Of a stretch of 64,000 nt of DNA, positions 45,533-56,962 are shown piece by piece (position 1 is the first letter of the stretch; the number at the start of each line of letters is the position of its first letter). The notes beneath the pieces are model-generated. The model had not been told where the DNA came from and did no database searches. It saw only the letters and a list, made by a program, of their open reading frames with translations. Origin of the DNA: Arachnopeziza araneosa (lineage: Eukaryota > Ascomycota > Leotiomycetes > Helotiales > Arachnopezizaceae); the NCBI GenBank assembly GCA_003988855.1, contig QYAI01000023.1, positions 124,001 to 188,000 of the forward strand. Reading direction: 5' to 3'. Position numbers and translations under genes: made by a program.

Positions 45533-46448
45533 TCAATTGCGGGACCGTAGCTTACTGCAGTAACTCCGGTTAGGCATCGCCCTAATTTCTGTCTTGATAT
45601 CTTCCTCCATAACCATGTCATCAAACATTATCAAGTCTTCCAATCTCGCATCAATAGCGTCCTTTTTGTTATTTTTGTCAAAAGCACTTAGAATGCAATG
45701 CGGCTCAGTCACAGCTGATCCGAAATCCACAAGCTGACCATTCCTGAAGTTCTCAACCCGAATATCCCTATTGTAGATTTGAAGCTTCTTTAGCCAGCGT
45801 ATATCTCTTAAAATTCCTAGTAAACTGCTGGCGTTGACTCCTGGATCTAGAGGTGCAAGTTCCTTAACAATGGCTCGGACTTGACCGTTTTGCCCGGTTT
45901 TCTGGAGCAAGTCATTATCGATTCCTAGATCTATACCTCTGTCTTGAAGCAGCTGCTTATCGTGGTCCTTCAAAATTAGAAACCCGTGGCAAGGAATTAC
46001 AATCTGTCGCTTGAGAGCCCCTTTAATTTGGGCTTCCCTAATTCGACCGTACGCCCGACACTCGGCATAGAAAGGATCGGTATGGAAAGCCACTGTTTCT
46101 ATAGGAAACGAGTCCTCCAAAAAATTCTCCCAGTACCATCGGGTTGTCTCTGGGTTGAAATATTTGAACTGAGAGCAGCGTTTCAGTTACTTGGGCCATA
46201 ATTGGTTTGCCAAATGTTCTTTACAAGGTTTTACTCACAACTTTCAACGCATAGTCCTGTGACTTGATCCTGACCCTGAACACGCTCGCTTCAATCCCCG
46301 AGTGATTTGTCCGATTTTCGTCAAGCCGTTCAAGCCATTCTATTGGAGCATTTCGGTGTTTAAAAGCATGCAATTTTGGACCTGGACAAGGAGGTAGCTT
46401 TCTTGCAGCGGTGATGGGGCGGACCGATCGCTGCCTTCTTCCAGGCAT
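45533..46448 (-). CDS. FTA2-like/kinase-like fungal protein
   Basis: Exons 46448-46239 and 46168-45533 (70-nt intron GTGAGT...CTCTCAG) give 281 residues. The spliced N-terminal half reads LPPCPGPKLHAF, then IEWLERLDENRTNHSG, VFRVRIKSQDYALKV and FKYFNPETTRWY, which matches fungal proteins annotated with the Sim4-complex FTA2 domain, a degenerate protein-kinase fold. ALKV looks like the kinase beta-3 Lys. A catalytic-loop-like RDIRVENFRNGQLVDFGSA follows (RDIRxEN then VDFG), so the active-site residues look plausible. Such proteins are highly expanded in some filamentous fungi; a kinetochore role should not be assumed. No lesions are visible, unlike its neighbours. Confidence 0.75.
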
Positions 46449-46875
46449 CTTCTGTGTGTATGGAACTGATAGGAGGGATGGTGCGAGTCACTGTGAAGTG
46501 ACTCACGTCGTCGTGTAGACGAATGTTAGTATGTTATCCTTATTTACCTGGTGGATAACCACTACCCTCGATGCCCTCGGATGTTATGAATGGGCGTCCC
46601 GACCCGAAAGTGGGGAAGTAGCCAACTGTGCGGCAGCTACTGTTGCACAGCATCCAGGCATCTCCCAAGCCTGCATCATGCACAGTAAGTGAAGACCTGC
46701 ACCTGATCAAGGTATGATATCGAGCCAATGGTCGTGGTTGTAAATAGGCATCATCATCCCAAGTCGAGAGCTTGAATATCTATTTAAAACCAAATGCTCA
46801 TCAACATAGCCTTATTGCTTGTTCAAGACTAGAAAACTTTCAATTTTCCAAACTTTCTTCCCGGATCCAACAAAA
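46449..46875. other. Divergent spacer, 0.43 kb
   Basis: Holds the promoters of the FTA2-like gene and the rightward unknown gene. No motif stands out. Confidence 0.45.
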
Positions 46876-48359
46876 ATGGACGAAAACTCCACAGCGGAAT
46901 CCATTTTCGAGATTTTGACAGCTAGGAACCCTGACGTAGAATACCCAAAACCGTCTAGCCAGACACTTTCCTCTCGGCGGGAATGGTTAAGACCAAAGCG
47001 ACTGAAAATCTGGTGTGAGTTCAGTTTTCAGACTTTGGACGCCATATGTGGAGGTAGTCTCATGCATGAGGCTCGCCAGAAAAGTTGTCGTCTGCCATCT
47101 TACCCCTATCTCAAACCTGACGTTGATTGCGTCGTTGACGATGAAGCCACAACGCTGCACCTCTTAACAAAGTGGAATCATACGATCGTTACAGCTGGCC
47201 TTGATCTTGTCGAGAGGTTTCAGCCATGTCGTTGGGTCCCCAAGGCTAGGAAGACAAAAACCGAAGGAGGAGGTACTACAGACACTGATAAAGAGACAAA
47301 GCAGCCTCCGAGACTTCGAAGCAAAAGCATTGGAAATGGAAAGAAGAGATCCTCAACCCGACTGATACCTGATGCAGGAGGGTCTTCGTCATCTTTGGCG
47401 AATGGCTTCCCTGATGCGCTACCTCCTGTCGAGCAATTACCAAAGGAATACAAGACGGCGTCCAAGTGGCAAAGCTCAAACATCTTTAAAGGAGATTTCA
47501 TCGATGAGACGGGGGAATGGAAACAAGGTACACGCCATAGCAACACTGCCAAACCAATTGAACAAATCTATACGTATTGTGTTAATCTTGGATGTCGCTA
47601 TGGCTGTATCCTCACCACTGGAGAGGCGTTTATCTTTCGGATCAAGCCTTGTACCACAATCCCAGGTGAAACTTTTCAGGGCACTAATAATGAACCGAAT
47701 CTAACAACCCTCAGGTCCGGCCAATGGGAGCTCCTCAAATAGTATAAAAGAATTGAAAAAAAGACTAGCAACGGATGGACTAATGGAATATGTCTCTGTG
47801 CCATGGGACAACCACAGGAGTGGAGACCCTGACAAATACAAAGACTTGACGGTAAATCTAGCATTATGGTTCATACATATACTTGCTGGAAACCGTCATG
47901 AGATTTCGTGGGATTACGGTGCCTTGACATCCGAGAAATTCGCAACAGAGCTCAATACATCATTCACTGCTCCAACGACCTCCCAGGTTGTCTCTAGCCC
48001 AGAGATATTAACTGAATCACGGGAGGAACCTGTTTCTTGGGGTCTTAGGTCATTCTCTAGGAAACGGAAGAGGAACGAGCCGTACGAAGATGTGATTCAT
48101 TACTCCTTCTCTGAGAACCAACAATTTGCTACACAGGTATTTGTCCTCCGATCAGAGTACTCGAAGAGAACTCTAAATTTAAATTTAGCGAACAAATAGC
48201 CCCACAGAACAGAGTGTGCAGAGCGATTCCGGTACAGTCCTAGAGAGGGAGAGAGAGACGTTGAGTGAGAGTCAGATGTCTGAAAGCAGGAGAGATCTGT
48301 CGACGCAGGACAGGAGTAGATCTGCCAAAAGACATCGGCGTAGAAGGGCTAGCGAATAA
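46876..48359 (+). pseudogene. Fungal accessory protein of unknown function with a +1 frameshift
   Basis: The start ATG at 46876 (MDENSTAESIF, context CAAAAATGG) opens a frame that ends in TAG at 47740-47742 after WELLK. Skipping one base (T47740) gives a smooth continuation, SIKELKKRLATDGLMEYVSVPW, up to 48136. An intron 48137-48188 (GTATTT...TTTAG) then joins a last exon 48189-48359 rich in Arg/Ser/Glu, ending in RRRRASE. Conserved-looking blocks are WCEFSFQTLDAICGG, DVDCVVDDEATT, QIYTYCVNLGCRYGCIL and MEYVSVPW-x-TVNLALWFIH. This architecture is common in filamentous fungi near HET and NLR genes. The DxDC...D and QxYTYC spacing is reminiscent of PD-(D/E)XK-type folds, which is only a guess. 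An assembly error could also explain the single extra base. Confidence 0.6.
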
Positions 48360-48881
48360 ACTGGGAAAAGATGAACGAGATGAAAATTATAGATGGTCAA
48401 TTCGATATCCTAACGACCTTATGACGATCCCTTCTAAATTAAGAGAGAGCTTTCTTATTGTAATTTTACGCAAAATATTCGCCGTGAAAATCTTGCCAAA
48501 ACCAAATGATATTGCAATTAATCTCATTGCATCTGTTCATGGGAGCCCAAGCTCTTCCCCTCAAAATGTCATCTTTCTAAAATTAAACCTTCACAATATT
48601 TCCCCAAACTGTCGCACCATTAATGTCCATAATATAATACACTCCACCACCAACTCAAATCCCTACAACTGAAAAATAAAAATGATTTTTAATGGTAACC
48701 CCGTGGCTTACTTCGATGTTTTTCTGCATACCACCCACCTCTTGCTTCCCTAGGATCTTGAGAGCTGACTTCTTATTCCGGCTCTTTGACTTGAGTCTAG
48801 CCTTAACAAGGAGAAATACAATCACAGCCTTGGTGGCCCTCGTCGCGCCCAAGCCTTGCCTTCAAGACTGCAGCTGTCAAG
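48360..48881. other. Intergenic, 0.52 kb
   Basis: Promoter of the truncated HET gene; nothing else is recognised. Confidence 0.45.
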
Positions 48882-49262
48882 ATGTGGCTTATTAACACTA
48901 CAGAACTCAAGCTCGAGTTCTTCACATTCCCCAATGTCCCTCACTATGCAATCTTGTCCCATACTTGGGGGGATGACGAAGTAACTTTCCAAGAATTCAA
49001 TGGCTTGGAGAAGGCTGTGACGAAGAGCGGCTTCTTGAAGATCAAGAAGACTTGCGAACTTGCCAAGAACAGCGACATCAAGTATGCTTGGGTAGATACT
49101 TGCTGCATCGATAAATCATCAAGCGCCGAGCTTTTTGAGTCGATAAACTCCATGTACAGCTGGTATCGGCATTCACAGATATGCTACGCTTTTCTTAGCG
49201 ATTGGCCACCAGAATCTGAATGGGCCGACCTAGGGTCTCTCAAAGATACCATTGCAGGTTAG
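48882..49262 (+). pseudogene. HET-domain protein, truncated
   Basis: The 126-residue frame is the N-terminal part of a heterokaryon-incompatibility (HET) domain: MWLINTTELKLEFF, HYAILSHTWGDDEVTFQEF, KIKKTCELAKNSDIKYAWVDTCCIDKSS, then ELFESINSMYSWYRHSQICYAFLSD. HET domains continue with an R-x-F-x-RGWTLQEL block and full proteins usually exceed 500 residues. Here the frame stops at 49260-49262 (after KDTIAG) before that block, and I do not find it in the following kilobase. A short transcribed HET fragment cannot be excluded, but truncation is the simpler reading. Confidence 0.8.
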
Positions 49263-50295
49263 ACTACTTTCTTGAAAGATACGATTTTTGAATCTCATTT
49301 TCTATCTTGTGCGTGGTACGACGGTTAATGAATTCAACGTCGGTTATGGGCATGCATCTTACAGTTGGATTAACACATGATCCAATTGATACATTGCTCG
49401 TGTACTTAGGGGCTCACGCTATACCATAATATTTCTATTCGGGTCGCCGCTATACTACCTTTTACTGTTCTACATAAACTTGGCTGCCATGTTTGCACCT
49501 TACAGGTGGTCAGATTTGCTATTATAGTGGAGTTGCAGGGTGCAGGTTAATTTCAAGTCGATTCTGAGGGAATACACTAACTAGGAACCTCTATAAAAGA
49601 TGTCGTGACGTTCAGGAGCACCTCAACCATAAAACCTTTTTGAAGTGAGAGCACCTAAAAGAGCTTGATAAACGTGAGATGGTTGTATTGAATAGGTCTA
49701 AAGAGAGAATCAAAGAACTGAGAGCAGAGCTCAGTATTTGTGTATATGAGGAGCTCGCAAGAGCTAGTTCCAGAGCACGTGAAGCCCCTTGCCATGCGTC
49801 CAGGGGCCATTTTCCGTGACAGATGTCTTGTTCTCTGATTGTACATAATGAATGGAGATATAAATGAGTACACAGCATGATTAAAACTTGATACATCTAA
49901 TACATTGATTCTTTTCTAAAACTCTACAAATTGACTGTACTGCTTGTTTACACATCTTTGACTACATTTGCATAGCACGAACCTTGGAATCTTTGTTATT
50001 TTGCCTTTGACTACCACACTTTCTACACTGGTCAACGCCAACCTTGAATGCACCTGAGAATATGAACAGTCTTACTGCCCTATATAAATGCTCATTTTTG
50101 TGCGGCTGTAGGATTCCTCATACTCTACCTATTGCTGAATTTCATGTGCATAATCTTGTCGTTAATTTAGTTAATCTACAGTTATGGAGTTTTGGATTCA
50201 ATAGTAGAAAGCGTATCAGTCAGAAACCTAACTACTGTGAAGACTCACGGACCTTGTGAACCTTTTCTACTATAAACACAGGGATTTTCGTACTT
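49263..50295. other. Degraded 3' flank of the HET gene and spacer
   Basis: About 1 kb with no intact gene. It contains the coiled-coil exon fragment at 49585-49819, a CACGTG near 49777, and AT-rich sequence up to the convergent transporter. Confidence 0.45.
49585..49819 (+). pseudogene. Orphan coiled-coil exon, one internal stop
   Basis: After an acceptor-like CACTAACTAG the + frame reads a charged helix (KELDKREMVVLNRSKERIK then ELRAELSICVYEELARAS) ending at TGA 49817-49819, with an internal TGA at 49646-49648 after KTFLK. The acceptor plus long charged helix suggest a decayed last exon, perhaps the tail of the HET gene. Confidence 0.35.
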
Positions 50296-51960
50296 CTAGA
50301 CGCGCTGCCACGACCATAATCTCCTGGTAGGGTTTATTTTTGCGACTGCATTACCACGGCGTATCGAGGTTCCAGGTACAAATGTCCCTTCCTGGTCCAA
50401 CTCAGTCTTTTGCTTCTCCTCCAAAGCTACTTTCTCCAACTCGGCTATTTTCCACGCTCGAAGAACCCACAAACACCTATGCTCGCGTCAGTTATCCAAA
50501 CAAGGCTATATACTACGAATGCAGAGTGTCTCAAAGCATCGGAAAGAACTTACAAAGCAGCTGCAATGTACATTATTCCACAATATATTTGAGCATGAAG
50601 ATATATGTTGCCACTCGAAGCACGTAGTTTCAACCCAATAGGTTCAGAAAAGGTACACGGAATTACGAGGACAAGCCATACAATGGATAAAGCCGATGGG
50701 AGGATTTGAATACCAACAACTTCTGCCCCAACAGGACCGATGGTAGTCCAAAACCTAAAGATGATCAGCAGATGAGCACAATCCCAGGATCGTGCAACAT
50801 ACGTTCCCAGAACGGTTCCGAGCAGAATAGTGAAGAAGATCAATACGCCATAACTCTTGGCAAATATCCAAATCACCAGGCTGAATAACCCAGCAAGGAA
50901 TGTACAAGTAACAGCCATATTGATGCGACCAAAAGCATCGCTGAAATATCCAACGACTGGTCTTCCTAGGGCTATACCATATATTAGTACTTGCTTTGAC
51001 TATCAAGAGATACTTATTAACCTTGTCCAAGATTCATAAGAGCCGCAATGATGGAACCTTGTTTTGTGGTCAGTCCCACGGACAGTGCGTAATCCGGAAG
51101 TGAAAACAAAAGCACAATGTAGCCGAGCATTGAGAGAATACCCCAACCAAGCAGAAGCAAGAATTCGGGTCTCCTGAATAACTGGAAGCTGAAAGCTAAG
51201 AAAACGGATCCTATGGCTTTGTTTCGATCCCTCACCAGGATCGTGCAGATGATGTTGACGGCACAAGAGATGATAGCCAAGGTTCGGAAAGCCCACGCGA
51301 CAGAGGCGGAGCGAATCATCGCGTCAGTCACCAAAGAAAAGATGAGTCCTCCAAAGCCACTCCCAGCCGTGCTGATGCTATTGGCAAAAGACCTCCGCTT
51401 CAGAAACCATTGTGGTACTACTCCAACTGAGGACACAAACAAGAAGCCCATGCCGAATCCGAAAGCGACACCTTGAGAAAGAAAAAGGTGCCATATCTCC
51501 GTCGCGAAAGAAGCTCCCAACAGCCCTGCGGTCTCAAGAAAGATTCCTATCGAGAGTGATGTTTTCGTACCGTATTTCCCTACCACAAACGTTGCCACCG
51601 GCGCGAGCATGAGAGCGGTTGATATTGAGAGGCCGCCGACGAACGCATAGTCCAGCGCTGTCGCTCCAGGGAACGTGTCGTGTGATAGATAATGAGCAAG
51701 GAACACGCCGTAAGCCTATAGAGCATGTTAGTAAAATCACAGACTGGAATTTGTGTTCGCACCGAGTTGATCCCCCATGTATGCGCATTGATCCAAAACA
51801 CGCATGCCACACACACCCAGCCATATCCACCGTCTGGGGGAACATTGAGCTCTCGTTGAAGCGTCTCGTGACTGCTGCCACTCAATTGATCTTCTCCTTG
51901 TGACTCGGTTGCCACATCGCCATAGATCTCATCGCATTTTTCCATTTGCGCGATTGCCAT
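50296..51960 (-). CDS. MFS monocarboxylate-transporter-like protein (MCT/SLC16 type)
   Basis: Five exons: 51960-51763, 51715-51022, 50971-50803, 50754-50554, 50476-50296, giving 480 residues with every junction in frame. The N-terminus has the MCT hallmark PPDGGYGWVCVACVFWIN leading into the first span. Further blocks: SISTALMLAPVATFVVGKYG, GVAFGFGMGFLFVSS, VVPQWFLKRRSFANSIST, ALGRPVVGYFSDAFGRINM, and IGPVGAEVVGIQ. The third and fourth introns (48 and 77 nt) are easily missed because the frame reads through one and stops in the other; removing the last restores the terminal span and a tail (LRAWKIAELEKVAL). It likely moves monocarboxylates or related solutes at the plasma membrane; substrate unknown. 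Confidence 0.9.
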
Positions 51961-54010
51961 GCTACAGGTTGAAGTTTTCTTGGTGAGCTACCAGCTCAAG
52001 TACAACAAGCGACGAAGCTGCTCTCCATGAAAAGCGAAAGGCTTGGAAAGATGAAAAGAGAAAAGTGAATGTTATGTGTCAACACAACTGCTAGCCCCCG
52101 AGCCGCTTTCTAAGCTGCGGTGCAAAGTTGGACTTCAAACAGGGAAGCATTGCCACAATCCCACTTACGCATCATCGATATTTGCTTTGACACTCTTCTC
52201 CGCAGTGGGGAAGGTTCGGATGTCATCTTGAGCTACACGAATCACTGTTTGATGGTTTGAGTAGCACATGACTGAAATACTCTTATAAGCGTCAGTGTTA
52301 TTTCCGAGCGCAGCATTTCCGCGGCCGGCAACATTCTCGGCTGATGATGGGACACAACTTGGAGAACTTTGGATTGGGACAGTTGCGACTGGATTTTATT
52401 TATAATAATATAGATTGATTTCTAACGTAGATTACCCAGTCTCGCTAAAATAGAAGCCAAATGTGTCAGTGTACATCAGATAGTAGAAGTAAGACCAGGT
52501 GATTAGTGCTTTACGATCAGGTTAGCGGTTCAACCTTTGCTAGAAGACCTTTCAATAACCGACTCCAAGAGTGAGTATAAATTTCTTTATACTGGAAATC
52601 GGCTTCCTCTCTTTGAAGAAGATTAAATATCATAGCGATCTATTGTTCCAGGACGGAACTTAGGCTTACAACAATCCCTTTCTTTAATTTGACCTCGGTA
52701 ATAGCTGGTTGAAAATGAGCAGAGCCTTGAGCTCTCGGTATGCCAGCGAAGAGGGGCAGCTAGCCAGAAGAGCATCATAAGTGGTTTGCAACACAATTTT
52801 GTTGTTATTGATACATCTCACGTGAGTGAGGCACGTGACAATACCCAACACACATTTCCCTAGGTAGTTAGACAGGTAGGTATTACAGCTCTTACGGTTC
52901 CATCAGGCTGTACTATTTTCTGGTCATTTCAGTTTAACGTAAACTATATAAGTCAATGTTAGAAGCCTACATGATTGTGGTTGTGACGTTGCCATTTATT
53001 TATTTGCACCTTTGTGACTTTGTTTGCAGCACTCCGCAATATACCGTGTACCAGACTGCCAAGATATGAACAGAGCAAAGGTTTCGCTATCACCACTCGC
53101 ATGATACCGGAATTTTCAGAAAGATCGAAGATTGTGGAGCTTGATCCACGCCTTCAGCAGATGGGGTCTATGTGCATTTGAGGATCGCCTTCTGCACCGG
53201 CAGGCATAGCAAACGCCATCCAGAAATAAGAGGGCTCTTGAATATTGAAGCAAACTCTTGAAAATGGTAGATCTGTTAAGTTTCTGGAGAGAAAAGTGGC
53301 CTAAATAGAGGATCCCACACTAATTTAAATTTAAAGACAGCTTTGGACCTGCCTTCTCTGGAAGACGTCGAGGCTCATGATAGCATCATGAGTTGCTCAG
53401 GCTACGAGGAAAATAAGGACGGTGGAATCTTTGTGCTCCCCCTCGAAGGTTAAGCGAAGAGAGGTGTGAACGGATTGGCAAGTGATGTTAGGCGGCCTAT
53501 CAGAAGTGAAGTCTAGCCATTTGCCTGAGGACGGGGAGGGATGAATATATTTGGACAGGTGCAGAAACATAAATCCTGATTATAGAATGATTCCGGGAAC
53601 AAATGCTAAATCAGATATCCAAATCCGATAGTCGATCTGTTAAATATAGGATAGATACGTTAAAGTATTAGTCTAGCAAATCCAACTTATCAAGTTACTT
53701 ATCAAGTGACAAGGTACGATGGCTCAACGGGTCTTCTATATAAAATTCCCAGAGTAGGGACGCAGGAAGATATGAGGTTCGCCACAACTGGACACATTGT
53801 TTAGTACAAAAACATGGGAAACTAAATTTGTCTCTTTGATTATTGACATACTACCAGAAAATTTAATACTCCTTCAGCACCAACACCATCACCCGCTGAT
53901 CCACCATGCGACTTTCCTGCTCACACGCCACCAAGATCCAGCAGTTTACACTCGCCACAACAAAACGCCACCTCACGCCACCAGAGTCCAAACCAGAGTA
54001 TCAGAACCCC

Positions 54011-54040
54011 ATCCCATCCCATCCCATCCCATCCCATCCC
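54011..54040 (+). repeat. (ATCCC)6 microsatellite
   Basis: Six perfect ATCCC units; the same phase keeps several frames open, explaining low-complexity ORFs here. Confidence 0.9.
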
Positions 54041-54293
54041 CCACTGATCCCAACCGACCACCAGCAAACTCCAAAGCACCGACAAGCCATCCCACGCAAC
54101 CCGTCCCCGTAAGCCATCAACCCAAGATGAATCAGAACGAGTAGAACAGCGGCAGACGACCCGCACCACAGCAAAGAAGGGATGACGTGACTACACCCAG
54201 CTACCAATCCAGACACGTAGAGCGACCCCAAGCCATGGAGAGTAATACACGTTCCTGTCCTGTACCATCCCGTTTGGGAAGGTGTGCAGAGCC

Positions 54294-54326
54294 GCCACGC
54301 CACGCCACGCCACGCCCCGCCCCGCC
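54294..54326 (+). repeat. CCACG/CCCCG pentamer tandem repeat
   Basis: Consecutive CCACG units grading into CCCCG units, about 33 bp. Confidence 0.8.
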
Positions 54327-55204
54327 AGGTCGGATATCAGGCAAGCTAGGGCGCAGCGAGCTTGTGCGTATCACGTCGCCGGGCAGCGTTTCAAGCATGG
54401 GACCAGAAGGGGAGGGGGGGGTATGAGGAGTTTTGGTCTAGCAGCAGCCCTTGTGGTCGATCCAATGGAAGAACGTCGTCTCACGTGACTTTGAAGACAG
54501 CGTCAGGATAGGATGGAGTGAGCAGCCCATCGATGCAGCAAGTGGGAGTACCTGGTCATTTCAAAGATCCGTGTCACACACCGGCGGGGTAGGTATCCAT
54601 GCCAGGTCCAGTATCCGTTCCTGCAGAATCGATGGGCAGTGCTCCGGCCTGCCCATCCATCACCCCAATGGAAGCATCCAAGATATACCATCTGACAGCC
54701 ATCCCCATGATTCGTGAGCAGTCACAACATCCCTCCGCGTTGCACTTGGGCCCTGATGCCCCGGGGGGAAATATCCGACCAACAAGCGCTGGTACCTCAC
54801 CTCCCTAGCTCAACCAAAAGTAAAACACCCAACTCTGTCCTCGCGGAGGAAGCAGACTTCGAGTATCTCAGCCTAAAATCTGGGATGAGATACATCTCTG
54901 CTTCCATTTCATATCCGTGTTAGATATCATGGGATTCTTAAATAGCAATGCCGTCTAACTTCCAGGTTGGAGTGAGTGAGATTTTTAGGTGCCCTCGCTT
55001 TAAACCTCTTCAATGTCCCACTTTCATTTCGCTAGGGAGCTTACTTCACTTACTTCGCTTATGACATCCTTAAGCCACGAGCAAATAAGCTCCGGATAAG
55101 TATTATAAACCAAAGTGACATAGAACGAAGAGTATATTATAGAATTACATAGTGGATGCGGCTACAGAGATCGTAATGCAGTTCGCGTATCCATCGCTTC
55201 ATCG

Positions 55205-56962
55205 TTACCATCTCCTATCGGTTGCTATGCTTTTTACATCAACCATGACGCTTGTATCCTTCGGCGGCACTTTGGGTGGCGTTTCTCTACCACTCTCTGT
55301 CCTCGTCAACTCGATGAGAGCCGCAGATGACTGTGTTCCACGATTGCGTCCCAGGTTCAGAGGCTTTGATTGCGATCTCGACTCGGGGATGTTATAGGGA
55401 GTCATGGAGCGACTTGAAGGTTTCACCTTATGGAAGACGCGGATAAACAAGAGCCGAAGAGCGGGGAGACTGGCACAGATCATGGCAGCGGCGAGCTCAA
55501 GGATGGTCCAGATGACAGCATTGACGTTGTCGACTATAAATCAAATAAGCCAGTGGCATTTGGGCGTTTGAGTCAAGGTAATCGGGAGGAGACAAATCCA
55601 GGGTGGAATATAGGGATGGATAAACTTGAATATAGGGATGGATAAACTTGAATATAGGGATGGATAAACTTAAATATAGGGATGGATACACTTACAAGAC
55701 GGATCGTTAGAAGTACTAAAAGTGAACAGTGATTTTAGACGAATCATCGAGACAATAACACCCCTGGTTCTTCAGTCAGCTACTTCAACTTGCTTCGAAA
55801 CGTCAACTCACAAACTTCCTAATCCTATCATAAACATGATCCCGATCTTCTTCTTGAGGCCCATATTCAGCCTCGCCAGTACTGGCAGCGGCAGCACGAC
55901 AATGACAAAATCATGAACAATACTCAAGGCACCTCCAGCATACGCCACAGCCTTGATATCGATACAAGTTCCTCCTTTGATATCCCTATCCCAAAAGAAC
56001 TGAACCGGACGACAGGCGAATATGGTCAAGGAAGAGATGATCACGGTGCTTGTGGCTATGGTGGTGATGGAGACGTATGCGGCGTAGCGGAACCAAGGCT
56101 CTTGTTCGAAGAGCCGCAAGTAGAGAAACAGTACCGAGATCTTGGCCAGAGTGATAGATACTACGTAGGCATTTTCGGCGATATAGACTAAGAGACGTGA
56201 GAATAGGTAAGTTGAGAGAGAGCAGGAACGGACAGTCTTTGAGAATGAGGAGTAGATCACCGTCCTGGAGGTCCCAGAGGTGCTTTCCGAAGCCTCGCTG
56301 TGACACTGAGAGAGTTAGGCAATGGTGGAGACAAAGATGTGATGACTTACTCTTAATGGTAAAGATGACGGATATGATTAAGATGGCCTGTCATGTCAGA
56401 GAGTGCACACAACACACAAGCAGCGCACATACCTGCGCAGAGATGACGATCCAATCATCCGGACCCATCGTCTTTGATACCCAAATCTTGGAGATGAGGC
56501 GGAAGATAATCAACACCGTCGTGATTGCGTAAACGGCAGCAGCCAGAACTAGCGGCTCAGCAGATCGATCTGGGTGCGGCAAGCCACAGGTATTGGCCTC
56601 TACTTTGGCAACGACTGTTTCGTCCATCAGAATCTGATCTATAAGATAGTGAGGGAATGGAGGAAGACAGACCAAGCTCATCATGAAAAGTACAATTTGC
56701 AATCAGACAGGTGGTCATCAAGCCTTGCAGAGCGCGGCTCTTGCATTGACAGGCAAAGTCGAGTAATCCGCAATGGACCTCTGGGACTGTTTGTTCTAGG
56801 CACGAGATCTGTCGAGCTGTCAGCGGAGAGTTCATCCCATCCACGGCGAGCGAGGGAACATACGCCACAGGTCGTGAGGTTTGCCACCGACCAGACATCT
56901 TGAGCCAGCACGCCCGACACACCAGCCACGACGACGCCGACTCCCAACCTGGGGAGCCTCAT
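55205..56962 (-). CDS. CFEM-domain GPCR-like receptor (Pth11 type)
   Basis: Eight exons: 56962-56864, 56808-56673, 56614-56433, 56387-56351, 56305-56234, 56187-55812, 55763-55696, 55533-55205, giving 432 residues. A signal peptide (MRLPRLGVGVVVAGVSGVLA) precedes a CFEM domain with all eight cysteines, starting LTTC-GISC and including FACQC. The Pth11/fungal rhodopsin-type seven-span region follows, with LIIFRLISKIW, MGPDDWIVISAQ, GFGKHLWDLQ, AENAYVVSITLAKISVLFLYLRLF, FACRPVQFFWD and HDFVIVVLPLPVL. The tail is Ser/Thr/Arg-rich. CFEM-GPCRs sense surface or host cues in plant-associated fungi. The boundary at 56672/56615 was chosen to preserve cysteine spacing and is the least certain junction. 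Confidence 0.87.
55606..55693 (+). repeat. Four 22-bp minisatellite units inside the last GPCR intron
   Basis: The unit GAATATAGGGATGGATAAACTT occurs at 55606-55627, 55628-55649 and 55650-55671, perfectly, and once more with two changes at 55672-55693. On the coding strand the array starts directly at the 5' splice site (55695), and the intron (162 nt) is the longest in the gene. Confidence 0.92.

Larger units (their letters stand above)
51961..55204. other. Long non-coding stretch, 3.2 kb
   Basis: No gene family is recognised on either strand. It contains paired CACGTG boxes at 52819-52824 and 52832-52837, a GTAGGTA-type motif near 52865, and GC-rich tandem pentamers near 54.0 and 54.3 kb. 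The open frames at 53.8-54.4 kb arise from the pentamer repeats. Confidence 0.45.

Noticed and set aside
53797..54488. Several overlapping open frames on both strands
   Set aside because: They are kept open by ATCCC and CCACG pentamer repeats; low complexity, no domain.
56557..56922. 121-codon frame as a complete CFEM protein
   Set aside because: It lacks the signal peptide and reads through two introns; splicing gives the full CFEM-GPCR with correct cysteine spacing.
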